Assembly: GCF_006740045.1 (NCBI RefSeq)
Contig: NZ_AP019749.1
Location: forward strand, 2,809,001 to 2,873,000
Length of the DNA stretch: 64,000 bases
Source of the DNA: Comamonas terrigena NBRC 13299
Lineage (GTDB): Bacteria; Pseudomonadota; Gammaproteobacteria; Burkholderiales; Burkholderiaceae_C
Direction: 5' to 3'
A program made the translations under genes and the position numbers. Below are positions 40,601 through 49,272 of this stretch, piece by piece; the stretch's first letter is position 1, and each line of letters starts with the position of its first letter. The notes under the pieces are model-generated. The model was not told where the DNA came from, searched no databases, and saw only the letters and a list, made by a program, of their open reading frames with translations.

Positions 40601-41415
40601 GCACGCAAGACCCCCGCGTCAGCGACTGGTGGCGCACCTCCATCATCGACATGCAACCCGGCGTGATCCGCTACAGCGGCTACGCCATCGAAGACCTGAT
40701 CGGCCGCGTGAACTTTGCGCAGATGATCTGGCTGATGACTCGGGGTGAGCTGCCCAGCGAAAGCCAGGGCCGGCTGCTGGATGCCGCGCTGATGTCGGCC
40801 GTGGACCATGGCCCCCAAGCGCCCAGCATTGCCATTGCCCGCATGGCCACCACCTGCGGCGTGGGCCTGAACAACGCCATGGCCTCGGCCGTGAACGTGC
40901 TGGGCGATGTGCACGGCGGCGCCGGCGAACAGGCGGTGGAGATGTACCAGGAGATTGCCGCGCACCAGGCGGCAGGGGCAGACCTGGAGGCTGCCACGCG
41001 CCTGGGCCTGGACAGTGCCATCGCGCGCCACGGCAAGTTCGTGTCCGGCTTTGGCCACCGCTTTCACCCCATCGACCCGCGTGCGCCGCGCCTGCTGCAG
41101 CTGGTGGACGAAGCCGCCCAGGCCGGTGTGGTGGACGGCAAGTTCGCCGCCATCGGCCGCGCGGTCGAAGCCGAGCTGGCCCGCCGCAAGGACGGCCGCC
41201 GCATCCCCATGAACATCGACGGCGCCACCGCCGTCATCTATGCCGAGCTGGGCTTCCCCGCCCCCCTGGCGCGCGGCCTGTTCTGCCTGTCACGGTCGGT
41301 CGGCATCCTTTCCCACGCCTGGGAACAGACCGGACAAGGCGGCCGCAACAAAGGCCCTATCCCGCGCGAATATCTGTGGACCTATGAAGGGCCACAGCCG
41401 AGGGCTGTGCCCTGA
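40597..41415 (+). CDS. Citryl-CoA-lyase/citrate-synthase-like enzyme
   Basis: 272 residues, about the C-terminal two thirds of a citrate synthase. Conserved parts are LNNAMASAVNVLGDVHGGAGEQA minus flanks, with the active-site His in DVHGGAGEQ, SGFGHRFHPIDPRAPRL with the second His, the DGATAVIYAELGFP helix and CLSRSVGILSHAWEQT. Short stand-alone members include citryl-CoA lyases, which cleave rather than form a C-C bond. With the coupled CoA-transferase upstream, a pathway of acid activation followed by aldol cleavage to acetyl-CoA and an oxoacid is plausible. It ends the IclR-controlled operon; a GC-rich hairpin follows at about 41451-41467. Confidence 0.85.
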   Translation: MSTQDPRVSDWWRTSIIDMQPGVIRYSGYAIEDLIGRVNFAQMIWLMTRGELPSESQGRLLDAALMSAVDHGPQAPSIAIARMATTCGVGLNNAMASAVNVLGDVHGGAGEQAVEMYQEIAAHQAAGADLEAATRLGLDSAIARHGKFVSGFGHRFHPIDPRAPRLLQLVDEAAQAGVVDGKFAAIGRAVEAELARRKDGRRIPMNIDGATAVIYAELGFPAPLARGLFCLSRSVGILSHAWEQTGQGGRNKGPIPREYLWTYEGPQPRAVP

Positions 41416-41615
41416 GTTTTGGGCAGGACCAAGCCAATGGAGTTGGGGCACGGGCCGCTAGGCGGCCTGTGGTTGGACATTGCTGCACCAAACCACTATG
41501 CGGGTTGGGGTTCAACTTTGCTGCGCTGAAGCGGGTCGAGCGAAGCCAGCGCTTCGCGGAGCTGCCAATCAGCGCTGCAGTATCATCGTGCAAAAACTAT
41601 GATCATCGAGGGGGG

Positions 41616-42908
41616 ATGATGGGGACAAGCCTGCTCCAAGAATTTCTGAGTTTGCGACTTCTGGATATCGGTGCCGAGGACGCTCGCCTTGACAAGCTCG
41701 AAAGCACCTGCGTCGAACTTGCTCTGTCGTACGCAACCAATCCTCAAAGCGCTCTGCCACCGCTCCTAGCGGCGTGGGACCCGAATGCTGAAGCGGACCC
41801 CGCGCTGCTAGAAATTGCTACGGTCCTCCAAGGACACTGGCCAACATTCCGGGGGGCGTTTTCCGGTGAACCGCTGACACTGTACCGAGCGGTTGTGCTC
41901 GAGTCGGTCATGCGGGCGATGGAATTGCAGTCCTCGCTTGCAGTCGCAGTGAGCCTAGTTGCCGCCAACGTCCTCCCACAACTGAAGGTTGGACAAGAAA
42001 CTCCCATCCTCAAGATTCTTGTTGGACGAGCAGAAGCCCTCACCACTGTGCGGCTTGAACAAGCTTGGCCGCAACAGGATGGCGCGGGGACTAACCTGGC
42101 ATCTATGGCTGTACCGCCTATGAATAGCCTGAAGAGAATTGACGAGAGCACCTGGTTCGCGCAGGTAGCCGCTGCGGCTGGCCCACATACAAACAAAGGT
42201 GACGTGGCTCTTAACAGTCCGAACCCACACTGGACGAATCAGACAGGGGGCTGGTCATATGAATTTGCTGACCGCATGGCTCCGATACTTGCGGACGTGC
42301 ATGACAAGGCCGCCGGAAATGCGCTGCGAGTCGCTGGGAGTGCTTTCAAAGCCCTGGTGGATGCTGTAGCAGCTAAGCTCAACGAGTTCGTAGAAGCTGA
42401 ACAGGCACGCAGCAATCAGCGAGAAGCAGCCAGTCGCCTCCTATGGTGGCGCCAAAGCCTCTACTCCGAGACTGCGGAGAAACCGTACCGCAAACTGCCC
42501 GTGGCGCTTGTCGTATGGCACATGGCACTGGACATCTCTGACCTCCTACCGGAGGTGTACCCGCGTGCCGTTGAGTCACTGCTATTCGAGTCAGTGCTCG
42601 CGGTCACGGAAGCTCAGGGCGACGTCGAGTTGACTCTGAAAGAGCTACTCCAAGTGGACGGTGCGACCTCGCAGCTGGCACAACTCCAATGGCTCATGGA
42701 GCAGCGAACGTCCGCCTCAAGGACTCTTCTGGTTCAGGCGCTGGCGAACTCCTATGCCGCACGAAATTCCGAGCTGCCCAAGCTCGGGATGGACACTGAA
42801 CTCAAGATGCCGCCGGGCGATTGGGCGATTTGGCTCCTCCGTGAAATCAAAGCGCTCGAAACGCTGGCATCTCCCGGTGCGGTCAAACAGGAAGCGGAGG
42901 CGGCGTGA
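41616..42908 (+). CDS. GASH-like all-helical protein of a GTPase-associated conflict system
   Basis: About 430 residues from ATG 41616 or 41619, preceded by GAGGGGGG. The product is almost entirely alpha-helical, with helices such as DARLDKLESTCVELALSYAT, a Trp-rich centre and LLEFWxxLYSE-like repeats (LLWWRQSLYSETAEKPYRKL); it ends in an acidic tail. This matches the GTPase-associated system helical (GASH) family, which has no known enzymatic activity and occurs next to paired GTPases and GAP1 proteins in predicted biological-conflict systems. It starts a five-gene operon and its stop overlaps the next gene's GTG start by 4 bp. Its likely role is scaffold or sensor; that is inference. Confidence 0.8.
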   Translation: MMGTSLLQEFLSLRLLDIGAEDARLDKLESTCVELALSYATNPQSALPPLLAAWDPNAEADPALLEIATVLQGHWPTFRGAFSGEPLTLYRAVVLESVMRAMELQSSLAVAVSLVAANVLPQLKVGQETPILKILVGRAEALTTVRLEQAWPQQDGAGTNLASMAVPPMNSLKRIDESTWFAQVAAAAGPHTNKGDVALNSPNPHWTNQTGGWSYEFADRMAPILADVHDKAAGNALRVAGSAFKALVDAVAAKLNEFVEAEQARSNQREAASRLLWWRQSLYSETAEKPYRKLPVALVVWHMALDISDLLPEVYPRAVESLLFESVLAVTEAQGDVELTLKELLQVDGATSQLAQLQWLMEQRTSASRTLLVQALANSYAARNSELPKLGMDTELKMPPGDWAIWLLREIKALETLASPGAVKQEAEAA

Positions 42909-43873
42909 GCCTCAAATGTTCGCACAGCGCGTGCCTTGCCCCAGATGAACTCGGCTGCAAGGTAGGAGAAAGCTCCTTGCAGCAGTGCAAGTATTGGCAA
43001 AGCAGCCGCGAAGTGCTGGAAAAAGCTGCGGTAGCCGAGATTGACGACAGCGCTCGGCTTCCCTGGACAGGGAACGCCATGGGCGCAGGCGACATCGGAT
43101 TCCTAGGTGGCGCAAGCCGCACACGTCTGGTAGGCGTCTTCGGGGTTGCAGAAAGTGGTAAGACTTCTCTATTGGGTGCGTGGTACCTGCTCTTGGGTCG
43201 CGGCATCGGCCCCAAGGGCATTTCTTTCGCCGGTTCACTGACTCTTGAAGGTTGGGAGAACATCGCCGGGAACCTGCGCTGGAACGCCACGCATGGACCA
43301 TCGTTTCCGCCGCACACGTCCAGCGGCGCTGGCAGACATCCCGGGCTGCTGCACCTGGATCTGCAGGTCGACGGTGGCCGGCATGACCTGCTCTTTGCAG
43401 ACGCGCCTGGGGAATGGTTTAGCCGTTGGTCAGTCCGCCGCGATGCGGAGGACGCAGCTGGTGCTGCCTGGCTATCGGGCGCCGCAGATGTACTCTTGGT
43501 GATTGCCGACTCCAAAGAGTTGGCTGGAGAGCGGCTCGGGACAGCTCGGGCGAATCTGCTCAGTCTACTGCGAAGGGTGGGCGCTGAGCGGCATGGTCGC
43601 CCCGTGGCACTCGTCTGGACTAAGTGCGACGTTGCGGTCGGCGAGCAAATGCGTAGCGCCGTGAAGCATGCTGCCGACTTGGCGCTAGGCACTTACGAGA
43701 CGTTCAGTGTGAGCATGCACGCTGCCCCCGGGCAGGAGCCGTATAACTGCGGCCAGGGCCTGCTGGAATTACTCGATTGGCTTGTGCGCGTAGGTGATGT
43801 TACGTTCCCCAAGACGGTGTTGCCGAATCCGGAACAAGACTTGCTGCGCATCGTCGGAGGCGTCCATGCTTGA
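42905..43873 (+). CDS. Double-GTPase-2-like P-loop GTPase with N-terminal Cys cluster
   Basis: 322 residues from GTG 42905, overlapping the previous stop (GTGA). Residues 5-28 hold Cys5, Cys10, Cys18 and Cys28, a probable small zinc-binding module. The GTPase core has Walker A GVAESGKTS at 80-88, a Walker B/G3 site LFADAPGEWF near 160, and a G4-like VWTKCD near 213. The composition and the GAWYLLLGRG segment after the P-loop fit the DO-GTPase2 family of TRAFAC-like GTPases found with GAP1 and GASH. It probably acts as a switch that relays a sensed signal. The GTPase gene that follows overlaps it by 8 bp. Confidence 0.85.
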   Translation: MSLKCSHSACLAPDELGCKVGESSLQQCKYWQSSREVLEKAAVAEIDDSARLPWTGNAMGAGDIGFLGGASRTRLVGVFGVAESGKTSLLGAWYLLLGRGIGPKGISFAGSLTLEGWENIAGNLRWNATHGPSFPPHTSSGAGRHPGLLHLDLQVDGGRHDLLFADAPGEWFSRWSVRRDAEDAAGAAWLSGAADVLLVIADSKELAGERLGTARANLLSLLRRVGAERHGRPVALVWTKCDVAVGEQMRSAVKHAADLALGTYETFSVSMHAAPGQEPYNCGQGLLELLDWLVRVGDVTFPKTVLPNPEQDLLRIVGGVHA

Positions 43874-44705
43874 GGCAGCTCTGAAGATTGCCGTATTCGG
43901 GAAGTCCAACGTAGGCAAGAGCCACTTTGGCGCACAGCTCATTGGGCGGCTGAATGCAGAGAGCGGGTTGTTACGGATGCGCGGTGCTGCTCCAGACCTG
44001 GGCGCCTTCGAGGAGGTGGTCCAGTCGCTCAGTAGTGGTGTACCCGGCGCCCATACTTCTGCTGGCACGTACACCGAAACACTTCTTCCTGTACAAACTG
44101 CCGACGGCACTGCAATCGATCTGAACTGGCCTGACTACGCGGGCGAGCAAGTCAGTCAACTCCTGGAGGACCGGCGTGTTCCGGCTTCCTGGCAGGAACG
44201 GGTGGAGGCTGCCGATGGGTGGATTCTCATGGTTCGTCCCAGACACGTCCCTTTAGGCAATGACATCTTCTCCAAGCCACTTAGCGACTTGCAGGCGTCG
44301 CGATCTGGCGGTGCCGTCGAGTGCTCGCCGCAGGCGCGGCTGGTGGAACTTCTGCAGATGCTGGTCTACACCTCCCGTGCACGAACCGGCAAACGAAAGC
44401 CCGCACTCGCAATACTGCTTTCGTGCTGGGACGAGCTTGAGGCGCCGCTGGGAGTCACTCCCGCCGCAGTGCTGCGCAAGAACTTGCCGATGCTGGCCGA
44501 TTACGTCAGCAACAACTGGAGCGAGGAACGCCGAATCATTCTGGGGTTGTCAGCAACAGGAGTTGCGCTCTCCAAGGCGGCGCCCAACCAGGACTTTATT
44601 TACAAGGGCGCAGAAACGATGGGCTGGGTTGTTGATGCTGATGGCGAACACTCCCCGGATCTGACGCTGCCTATCGCCAAGCTCGCTGTGGCAATCCAGA
44701 GCTGA
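43866..44705 (+). CDS. Double-GTPase-1-like P-loop GTPase
   Basis: 279 residues from ATG 43866. Walker A GKSNVGKSH at 12-20 is followed by a switch region with GTYTETLLPVQ, G3-like LNWPDYAGEQVSQLLED and G4-like LLSCWDELEAPLG in which Trp-Asp-Glu replaces the usual NKxD. The core differs clearly from that of the upstream GTPase, so the operon encodes two distinct GTPases rather than a recent duplicate. This is the DO-GTPase1 pattern. The stop overlaps the start of the GAP1-like gene by one base. Coordinated, perhaps heteromeric, nucleotide-controlled signalling with the upstream GTPase is inferred. Confidence 0.82.
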   Translation: MLEAALKIAVFGKSNVGKSHFGAQLIGRLNAESGLLRMRGAAPDLGAFEEVVQSLSSGVPGAHTSAGTYTETLLPVQTADGTAIDLNWPDYAGEQVSQLLEDRRVPASWQERVEAADGWILMVRPRHVPLGNDIFSKPLSDLQASRSGGAVECSPQARLVELLQMLVYTSRARTGKRKPALAILLSCWDELEAPLGVTPAAVLRKNLPMLADYVSNNWSEERRIILGLSATGVALSKAAPNQDFIYKGAETMGWVVDADGEHSPDLTLPIAKLAVAIQS

Positions 44706-47173
44706 TGCGAATTCACAAAGCATGGTACGGCCCCAAGGGCGGGCACGCGCTGCTGTATTGCACAGACCCTGGCCTGCAGTCGACGTTCAGACAGGCTGCT
44801 TGGCTCACGGACTTACCGGGCAATGCTCCGACCGGGCTGACCTGGGCTCCCTACTTTCGCACCGCAATTCACGATGACTACTTCGTGCTGGTGCATACGC
44901 GACCCAGCCAAGCCTCAGACAGAGCTGGCATGGTCGATTCGGTGGCTGCATTCGTGCCACTGAACGAGCTACCTCAAGTTCCCGACCTGAGAGCGTTGGC
45001 TTCAAACGTGCGGGAGTCTCACGACAACCAAACGCCGGCCCCCTTTGAGGCAACCGCAGACGCGCAGGAGGTGACGGGCACGCCGCAACCAATGCTTCTG
45101 AGCATCGCTGAAGCACTGATTTCGGCGACCGCGCGGCCGGTAGTGCATGTCGGACAAGAGGGTTTCGATGAAATCATGATGGACCTTCTGCAACTGGTTC
45201 CAAGGCAGCTACGCAGGGAGATTCTGTTCAGCCTCAGTTTTTCTCCGGGAGAACCTGGCTCACCATTCGCCGTGGCAACACCGCGTGAGCAGGCATCGCG
45301 CTTTGCGCCAGCGCAAGTGCTCAAGCCGTCTGAGACGAGCCCGACAGCGCGTGTGGCGGCTATTCTGAATCGGCAAGAAGGCAGGCCTTTGCTGGAGTTC
45401 GTACAACAAGCCGGCTTTGACTTGCAGTCACCTGGCGCGTTTATCCTGTTGGAGCGGGCCTTCCAGCTCTGGACAGATTCGACGAGCGTTGAGAATGCAA
45501 TCACCTTGGTGCGCCTTTTGGCAGCCAAGTCGTCCGATGTGCCAACAGCGCGCGAGCTTAGGGGAGCAGCACTCGACCGCCTAATATCGACTTCGGAACA
45601 GTGGACGCCAACAGACGTTCTTGCAATGCGCAACCTGCAACTCGAGCGCTTCGAATCCGACGCGCTGGCCCAAGCACTGCAGGATTGGATAGTGCGAAGG
45701 GTGGGCAGCATGCGTGGCCTGCTGCCTGAAGACCATCAGCTTCTTGCACAAGCGTCACGCGCAGCGGCGCAGCAGAATTGGTGGAACCAGCGGGCTCAAG
45801 GTGGGCTTGCGTTGGCGTGCAATGCAACGCCTGCCGCGATGAGCTCTCTCGCATGGGGCGCGATTGTGGCCTTGCCGCAAGACATCGAGCCGGTTATCAG
45901 CTTCCTCCTAAAGCAGACGTTGCTGACTGCGCTTTCGGAGAACACGCCGACCACTTTGGCCACCGCGGTTGCCCAGAAGGTAGCGCAGGTCAGTGCAGGT
46001 CATCAAGCGTGGGAGCTGTGCGGCGCAGCTTTAGCCGCTGCATACTCCCCTGCCGAAGCACTGCGCGAAGTCCTCAAGGTCGCGACGACGAAGGTCGCGC
46101 GGCGGGCTGCCATCGAACAGGCACTCAAAAACGCAACGCCCACCGAGCTTTTGGCACTCGCAGTGAGCGAAGACCTAGAAGAGGTTACCGTCCTGGCGGC
46201 TAAGGCCGTGGTGAGCCGTCCCAGCCTGATCGGGGATTTCGATTGGACCTCTCCCGTCTGGTTTGACATCCTGCAGCGTGTTGTCGACAAGCGCCGCAGT
46301 GCCGTGGCTGAGGTGCCCAACCGTGTAAAGGGGCTTCAGAGCATCATCACGGCGAGTTTGACTTCCGAGCGCATCTGGACTCCTCTGGTCAACATGGGCT
46401 TGGCGGACCTCTCGAAGGTGCCTAACCGAGCTGATGCTTGGGAACTCATACCCAACAAACTCCAGAGGGACACCCTCTCACTCACCGCCAAAGGCTGGAT
46501 TGCCTCACTACTCGATGGCTCCGCACAAATGGCAGCACTGGAGGAACCACTAGGTGGCGAAGCGCGAAAAATGCTTCGAAGCTCCAATGTGCTGACAACG
46601 GTTGCCCAGAAACACCCAGCGCTTTTCATCAGTGTTATCAATGAGGTGCACCCGTGCAGCGACCACGACTGTGTCAGCCTGCTCGATTCCTTCGCCAGCA
46701 ATGGACGATGGCTGGCACCTGCGCTAGCCTCGGCGATTGGTGCTCTTATCAGGGAGCGACTCTGGCGTTCAGCAGCTTCGCGCGCTGCGAGTTTGGCTCA
46801 AACGCGCGACGAGTTCCTTGTAGTTTGCAAAGAGTGCTTGGACGTTATGTCGTTGTGGGACTGGTTTCCATTGTCTCTGCGCGTTGGCAGGGCCTTACAG
46901 GTCCGTGAGGACGATGCCTGGAAAATTTTCGAGGAGACGCTGGCAAAGCTGTATCCCAGCGGCCCTACCGACCAAGAGGTCTGGAGCAGAAGCGGCGGGC
47001 GCAACGAGGAGCTAATTCAAGAAGGGAATGGCATCGCACAGTGGCATCGCTGCCTCAAGCAAGTACGCTCGGGAAATGGGCCACTGCTCTCTAAGTTGCT
47101 GAACACGGCTCTTCAGGACTTCAGCAACAACTCTGTACTGCAGATTTTGCGCGACAACCGCGCGTTAGGCTAG
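44705..47173 (+). CDS. GAP1-like large protein with C-terminal effector-associated domain
   Basis: 822 residues. The N-terminal about 190 residues (AWYGPKGGHALLYCTD, SDRAGMVDSVAAFVPLNELP, then QLVPRQLRREILFSLSFSPG) match GTPase-associated protein 1. The middle is a long helical-repeat solenoid. The last 75 residues, from LYPSGPTDQEVWSR (about 749-762) to the end, form a separate small domain almost superimposable on the C-terminus of the following caspase-like protein, read as effector-associated domain 1. The likely role is to link the GTPase/GASH sensor arm to the effector by like-with-like domain contact. The caspase gene follows after 4 bp. Confidence 0.85.
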   Translation: MRIHKAWYGPKGGHALLYCTDPGLQSTFRQAAWLTDLPGNAPTGLTWAPYFRTAIHDDYFVLVHTRPSQASDRAGMVDSVAAFVPLNELPQVPDLRALASNVRESHDNQTPAPFEATADAQEVTGTPQPMLLSIAEALISATARPVVHVGQEGFDEIMMDLLQLVPRQLRREILFSLSFSPGEPGSPFAVATPREQASRFAPAQVLKPSETSPTARVAAILNRQEGRPLLEFVQQAGFDLQSPGAFILLERAFQLWTDSTSVENAITLVRLLAAKSSDVPTARELRGAALDRLISTSEQWTPTDVLAMRNLQLERFESDALAQALQDWIVRRVGSMRGLLPEDHQLLAQASRAAAQQNWWNQRAQGGLALACNATPAAMSSLAWGAIVALPQDIEPVISFLLKQTLLTALSENTPTTLATAVAQKVAQVSAGHQAWELCGAALAAAYSPAEALREVLKVATTKVARRAAIEQALKNATPTELLALAVSEDLEEVTVLAAKAVVSRPSLIGDFDWTSPVWFDILQRVVDKRRSAVAEVPNRVKGLQSIITASLTSERIWTPLVNMGLADLSKVPNRADAWELIPNKLQRDTLSLTAKGWIASLLDGSAQMAALEEPLGGEARKMLRSSNVLTTVAQKHPALFISVINEVHPCSDHDCVSLLDSFASNGRWLAPALASAIGALIRERLWRSAASRAASLAQTRDEFLVVCKECLDVMSLWDWFPLSLRVGRALQVREDDAWKIFEETLAKLYPSGPTDQEVWSRSGGRNEELIQEGNGIAQWHRCLKQVRSGNGPLLSKLLNTALQDFSNNSVLQILRDNRALG

Positions 47174-47177
47174 GAAC

Positions 47178-48284
47178 GTGAGCAAGTCTTTTCACTCGGG
47201 TCGCGCTTTCATCGTCGGGATCGGCGACTACGACAATCTTTCGGACCTGGGACTTGCTCCCGTTTACGACGCTGACGACGTCGAGAAGCTGCTGGTTAGC
47301 CCGAAGCACTGCGGTTACCCCACAGCCAATGTGCGGATTCTTCGAAATCGTGAGGCATCCCGCAGTGCAATCATCGCTGGCCTCCAGGAATTGGCCGCCC
47401 AGTCTCAGCCCAATGACACAGTCGTCGTCTACTTCTCGGGCCACGGCGCGCAACGCACGGCAGGCCCAGATGTGGGGACATACCTGTGCCCGCCCGAATT
47501 CGACAGCACGCGACCGCGCGAGACAGGCATCGAAGCAGAGGAGCTTTCGGACCTGCTCCAGGGAATCAAGGCCGAGCGCCTGCTTGTCCTGATAGATGCC
47601 TGCCGCTCCGGAGCGGTGGCCCGCATCAAAGCCGAGGAAGGCGAGGATTTATTGAAGTGGGAGTTCGGCGGCCAGCGGCTTGACAAGCTCGCTGTTGGCA
47701 ACGGGCGCGTCATCATCTCTGCAAGCGAAGCACACCAGAACTCGATGATTCTCGGGCGTTACCGCAACAGCCTATTCACCCACTTTGTGCTCAAGGGCCT
47801 TCAGGGCGGCGTTGACGACCGCTCGGACGGCCTCATTCACGTTCTTGACCTTTTTCACTATGTCGCACAACAGGTCACTACCGAGCGTGGCGACCAGAAC
47901 CCAGTGCTGACAACGAGGACGCAAGACAACTTCCCGGTTGCGCTGCGTAAAGGAGGTTTGCTCAAGTCCGAAGATGGGTCTGGCGACGACGCCAGGGAGC
48001 AGGAGCCTGGCAATGCGGGGGCGGACCCAAAAGAAGTCGAAGACCTGATGGTGATCCTGTATCCGCAGGGCCCCACTGACCGAGAGATTTGGTCACGTGC
48101 TGATGGAGACATTGCAAGCCTACGTGCAGGCAGCACAGGGCGTGCCGCCTGGCATGCTGCACTGCGCACGCTCGCCCTGGGCGGTGGCGGCGCTATCACG
48201 ATGGACTCCCTCCTGAAAGAAGCAGCTGCTGAATACGGAAACAATCCTCAATTGCGCAGCCTGCTTGACGCCCGACGATCTTGA
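47178..48284 (+). CDS. Caspase-family (peptidase C14) effector with C-terminal EAD1
   Basis: 368 residues from GTG 47178, 4 bp after the previous stop. The caspase-like domain (about 8-255) starts RAFIVGIGDYDN, has the catalytic His89 in VVYFSGHGAQ and catalytic Cys142 in VLIDACRSG, plus the p10-like RYRNSLFTHFVLKGL. After an acidic linker, residues 288-366 form an effector-associated domain (LYPQGPTDREIWSR) matching the C-terminus of the upstream GAP1-like protein. The predicted role is a latent protease recruited and activated by the GTPase module, with cell death or growth arrest as outcome. Cleavage specificity is unknown. A hairpin at 48330-48356 may end the transcript. Confidence 0.92.
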   Translation: MSKSFHSGRAFIVGIGDYDNLSDLGLAPVYDADDVEKLLVSPKHCGYPTANVRILRNREASRSAIIAGLQELAAQSQPNDTVVVYFSGHGAQRTAGPDVGTYLCPPEFDSTRPRETGIEAEELSDLLQGIKAERLLVLIDACRSGAVARIKAEEGEDLLKWEFGGQRLDKLAVGNGRVIISASEAHQNSMILGRYRNSLFTHFVLKGLQGGVDDRSDGLIHVLDLFHYVAQQVTTERGDQNPVLTTRTQDNFPVALRKGGLLKSEDGSGDDAREQEPGNAGADPKEVEDLMVILYPQGPTDREIWSRADGDIASLRAGSTGRAAWHAALRTLALGGGGAITMDSLLKEAAAEYGNNPQLRSLLDARRS

Positions 48285-48600
48285 GCCCTAAGCGATAACA
48301 TGAGGGAATAAAGTCAAGAGCCACCGCATTTCAGCGACAGGGAAGATGTCGCTGAACGGGGGACAACGCCAAACTGGCGGCTACGTAGCAATCTGCCGCC
48401 CGCTGCCGTAGATGGCTGCTGTCAGCCACTGTGTGGTCGGCTACTCGACGTAGTTGAAGGACTGCAACCACTCCCAGGACGAGGGAACAAGAGGGGCCGC
48501 AATACGTCGCAAGCAACTCCACTCTTGACCGTCTGTGCTTCCCCAAAAGCTCACCCGTTGGGTCACCGCGATGTGGCGAAAACCCAAACTAGCCGGAGTT
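48285..48600. other. 316-bp right border of the conflict operon
   Basis: Contains a hairpin with perfect 9-bp arms (TTCAGCGAC 48330-48338, GTCGCTGAA 48348-48356) after the caspase gene. It has no T tract, so it could be a Rho-dependent end or an RNA-stabilising stem. No tRNA, integrase or attachment repeat is seen that would explain how the operon was acquired. Confidence 0.5.
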
Positions 48601-49155
48601 TCACGCAGACGCCCCCTTGAGGAACAGGGCTTCCAGCGTGGGCGCGATGCTGGTGCGGGCCACGCGGCCATTGCGTTCGGCGTCGACCAGGCCGCAGAAC
48701 AGGCCGCCAAAGGCTTCGCTCAGGGCGGCGGCCGAGATGTCGATGCGAAACGCGCCTTCGCGCTGGCCGCGCAGGAAGAAGGCGTCCATGCGGTGGGTGA
48801 ACTCGTCCCACTGCGCGGCTTGGGCCGGGTTGTCCAGCGCATCGGGCCGCCAGTAATAGATCATGAACGCCATCAGCTCGCGGTGTTCCAGCTGCGCCGC
48901 GATGAGCTTGGGCAGCACCTGGATGGGCGAGCCCTCTTCGATCTCCACCAGGTCGGCCGTGGCGTGCAGCAGCGCCGTGCCGTGCGCCATCAGCCGGTCG
49001 ATCAGCTCCTCCCGCGTGCGGCAGAAGCGGTAGAGCGTGGCCTTGCTGATGCCCACCGCCTTGGCCAGTTCCTGCAGCGAAGCGCGGGGCTTCTGCACCA
49101 GCGCCAACGCCAGGGCGGCGAGCAAACGGTTGTCATCCGGTGCGGACACGGTCAT
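48601..49155 (-). CDS. TetR-family regulator of the RND efflux operon
   Basis: About 184 residues from ATG 49155; the frame is open 26 codons further but would enter the operator region. The N-terminal HTH (LQELAKAVGISKATLYRFCRTREELIDRLM, split over residues 25-54) is followed by a ligand domain with PQVLPKLIAAQLEHRELM-like helices and MIYYWRPDALDN. It is divergent from the periplasmic adaptor gene at 49367, with palindromes between them, so it should repress the efflux operon until an effector binds. The effector is unknown. Confidence 0.92.
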   Translation of the reverse strand: MTVSAPDDNRLLAALALALVQKPRASLQELAKAVGISKATLYRFCRTREELIDRLMAHGTALLHATADLVEIEEGSPIQVLPKLIAAQLEHRELMAFMIYYWRPDALDNPAQAAQWDEFTHRMDAFFLRGQREGAFRIDISAAALSEAFGGLFCGLVDAERNGRVARTSIAPTLEALFLKGASA

Positions 49156-49272
49156 CTCAAAGTTCCAAGGTGGTGAGGGAAAAGTCGCAGCAACAGGGGA
49201 TCTGCGCCCCCAACTTTGCGCACACGGGTTCAATTTTACGCCCTCTCACCCGCAATGACCTTACAAAGAATC

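Noticed and set aside
41416..48600. Prophage or integrative element carrying the conflict operon
   Set aside because: No integrase, tRNA end, attachment repeat or phage gene is seen on either side; only lower GC hints at transfer.
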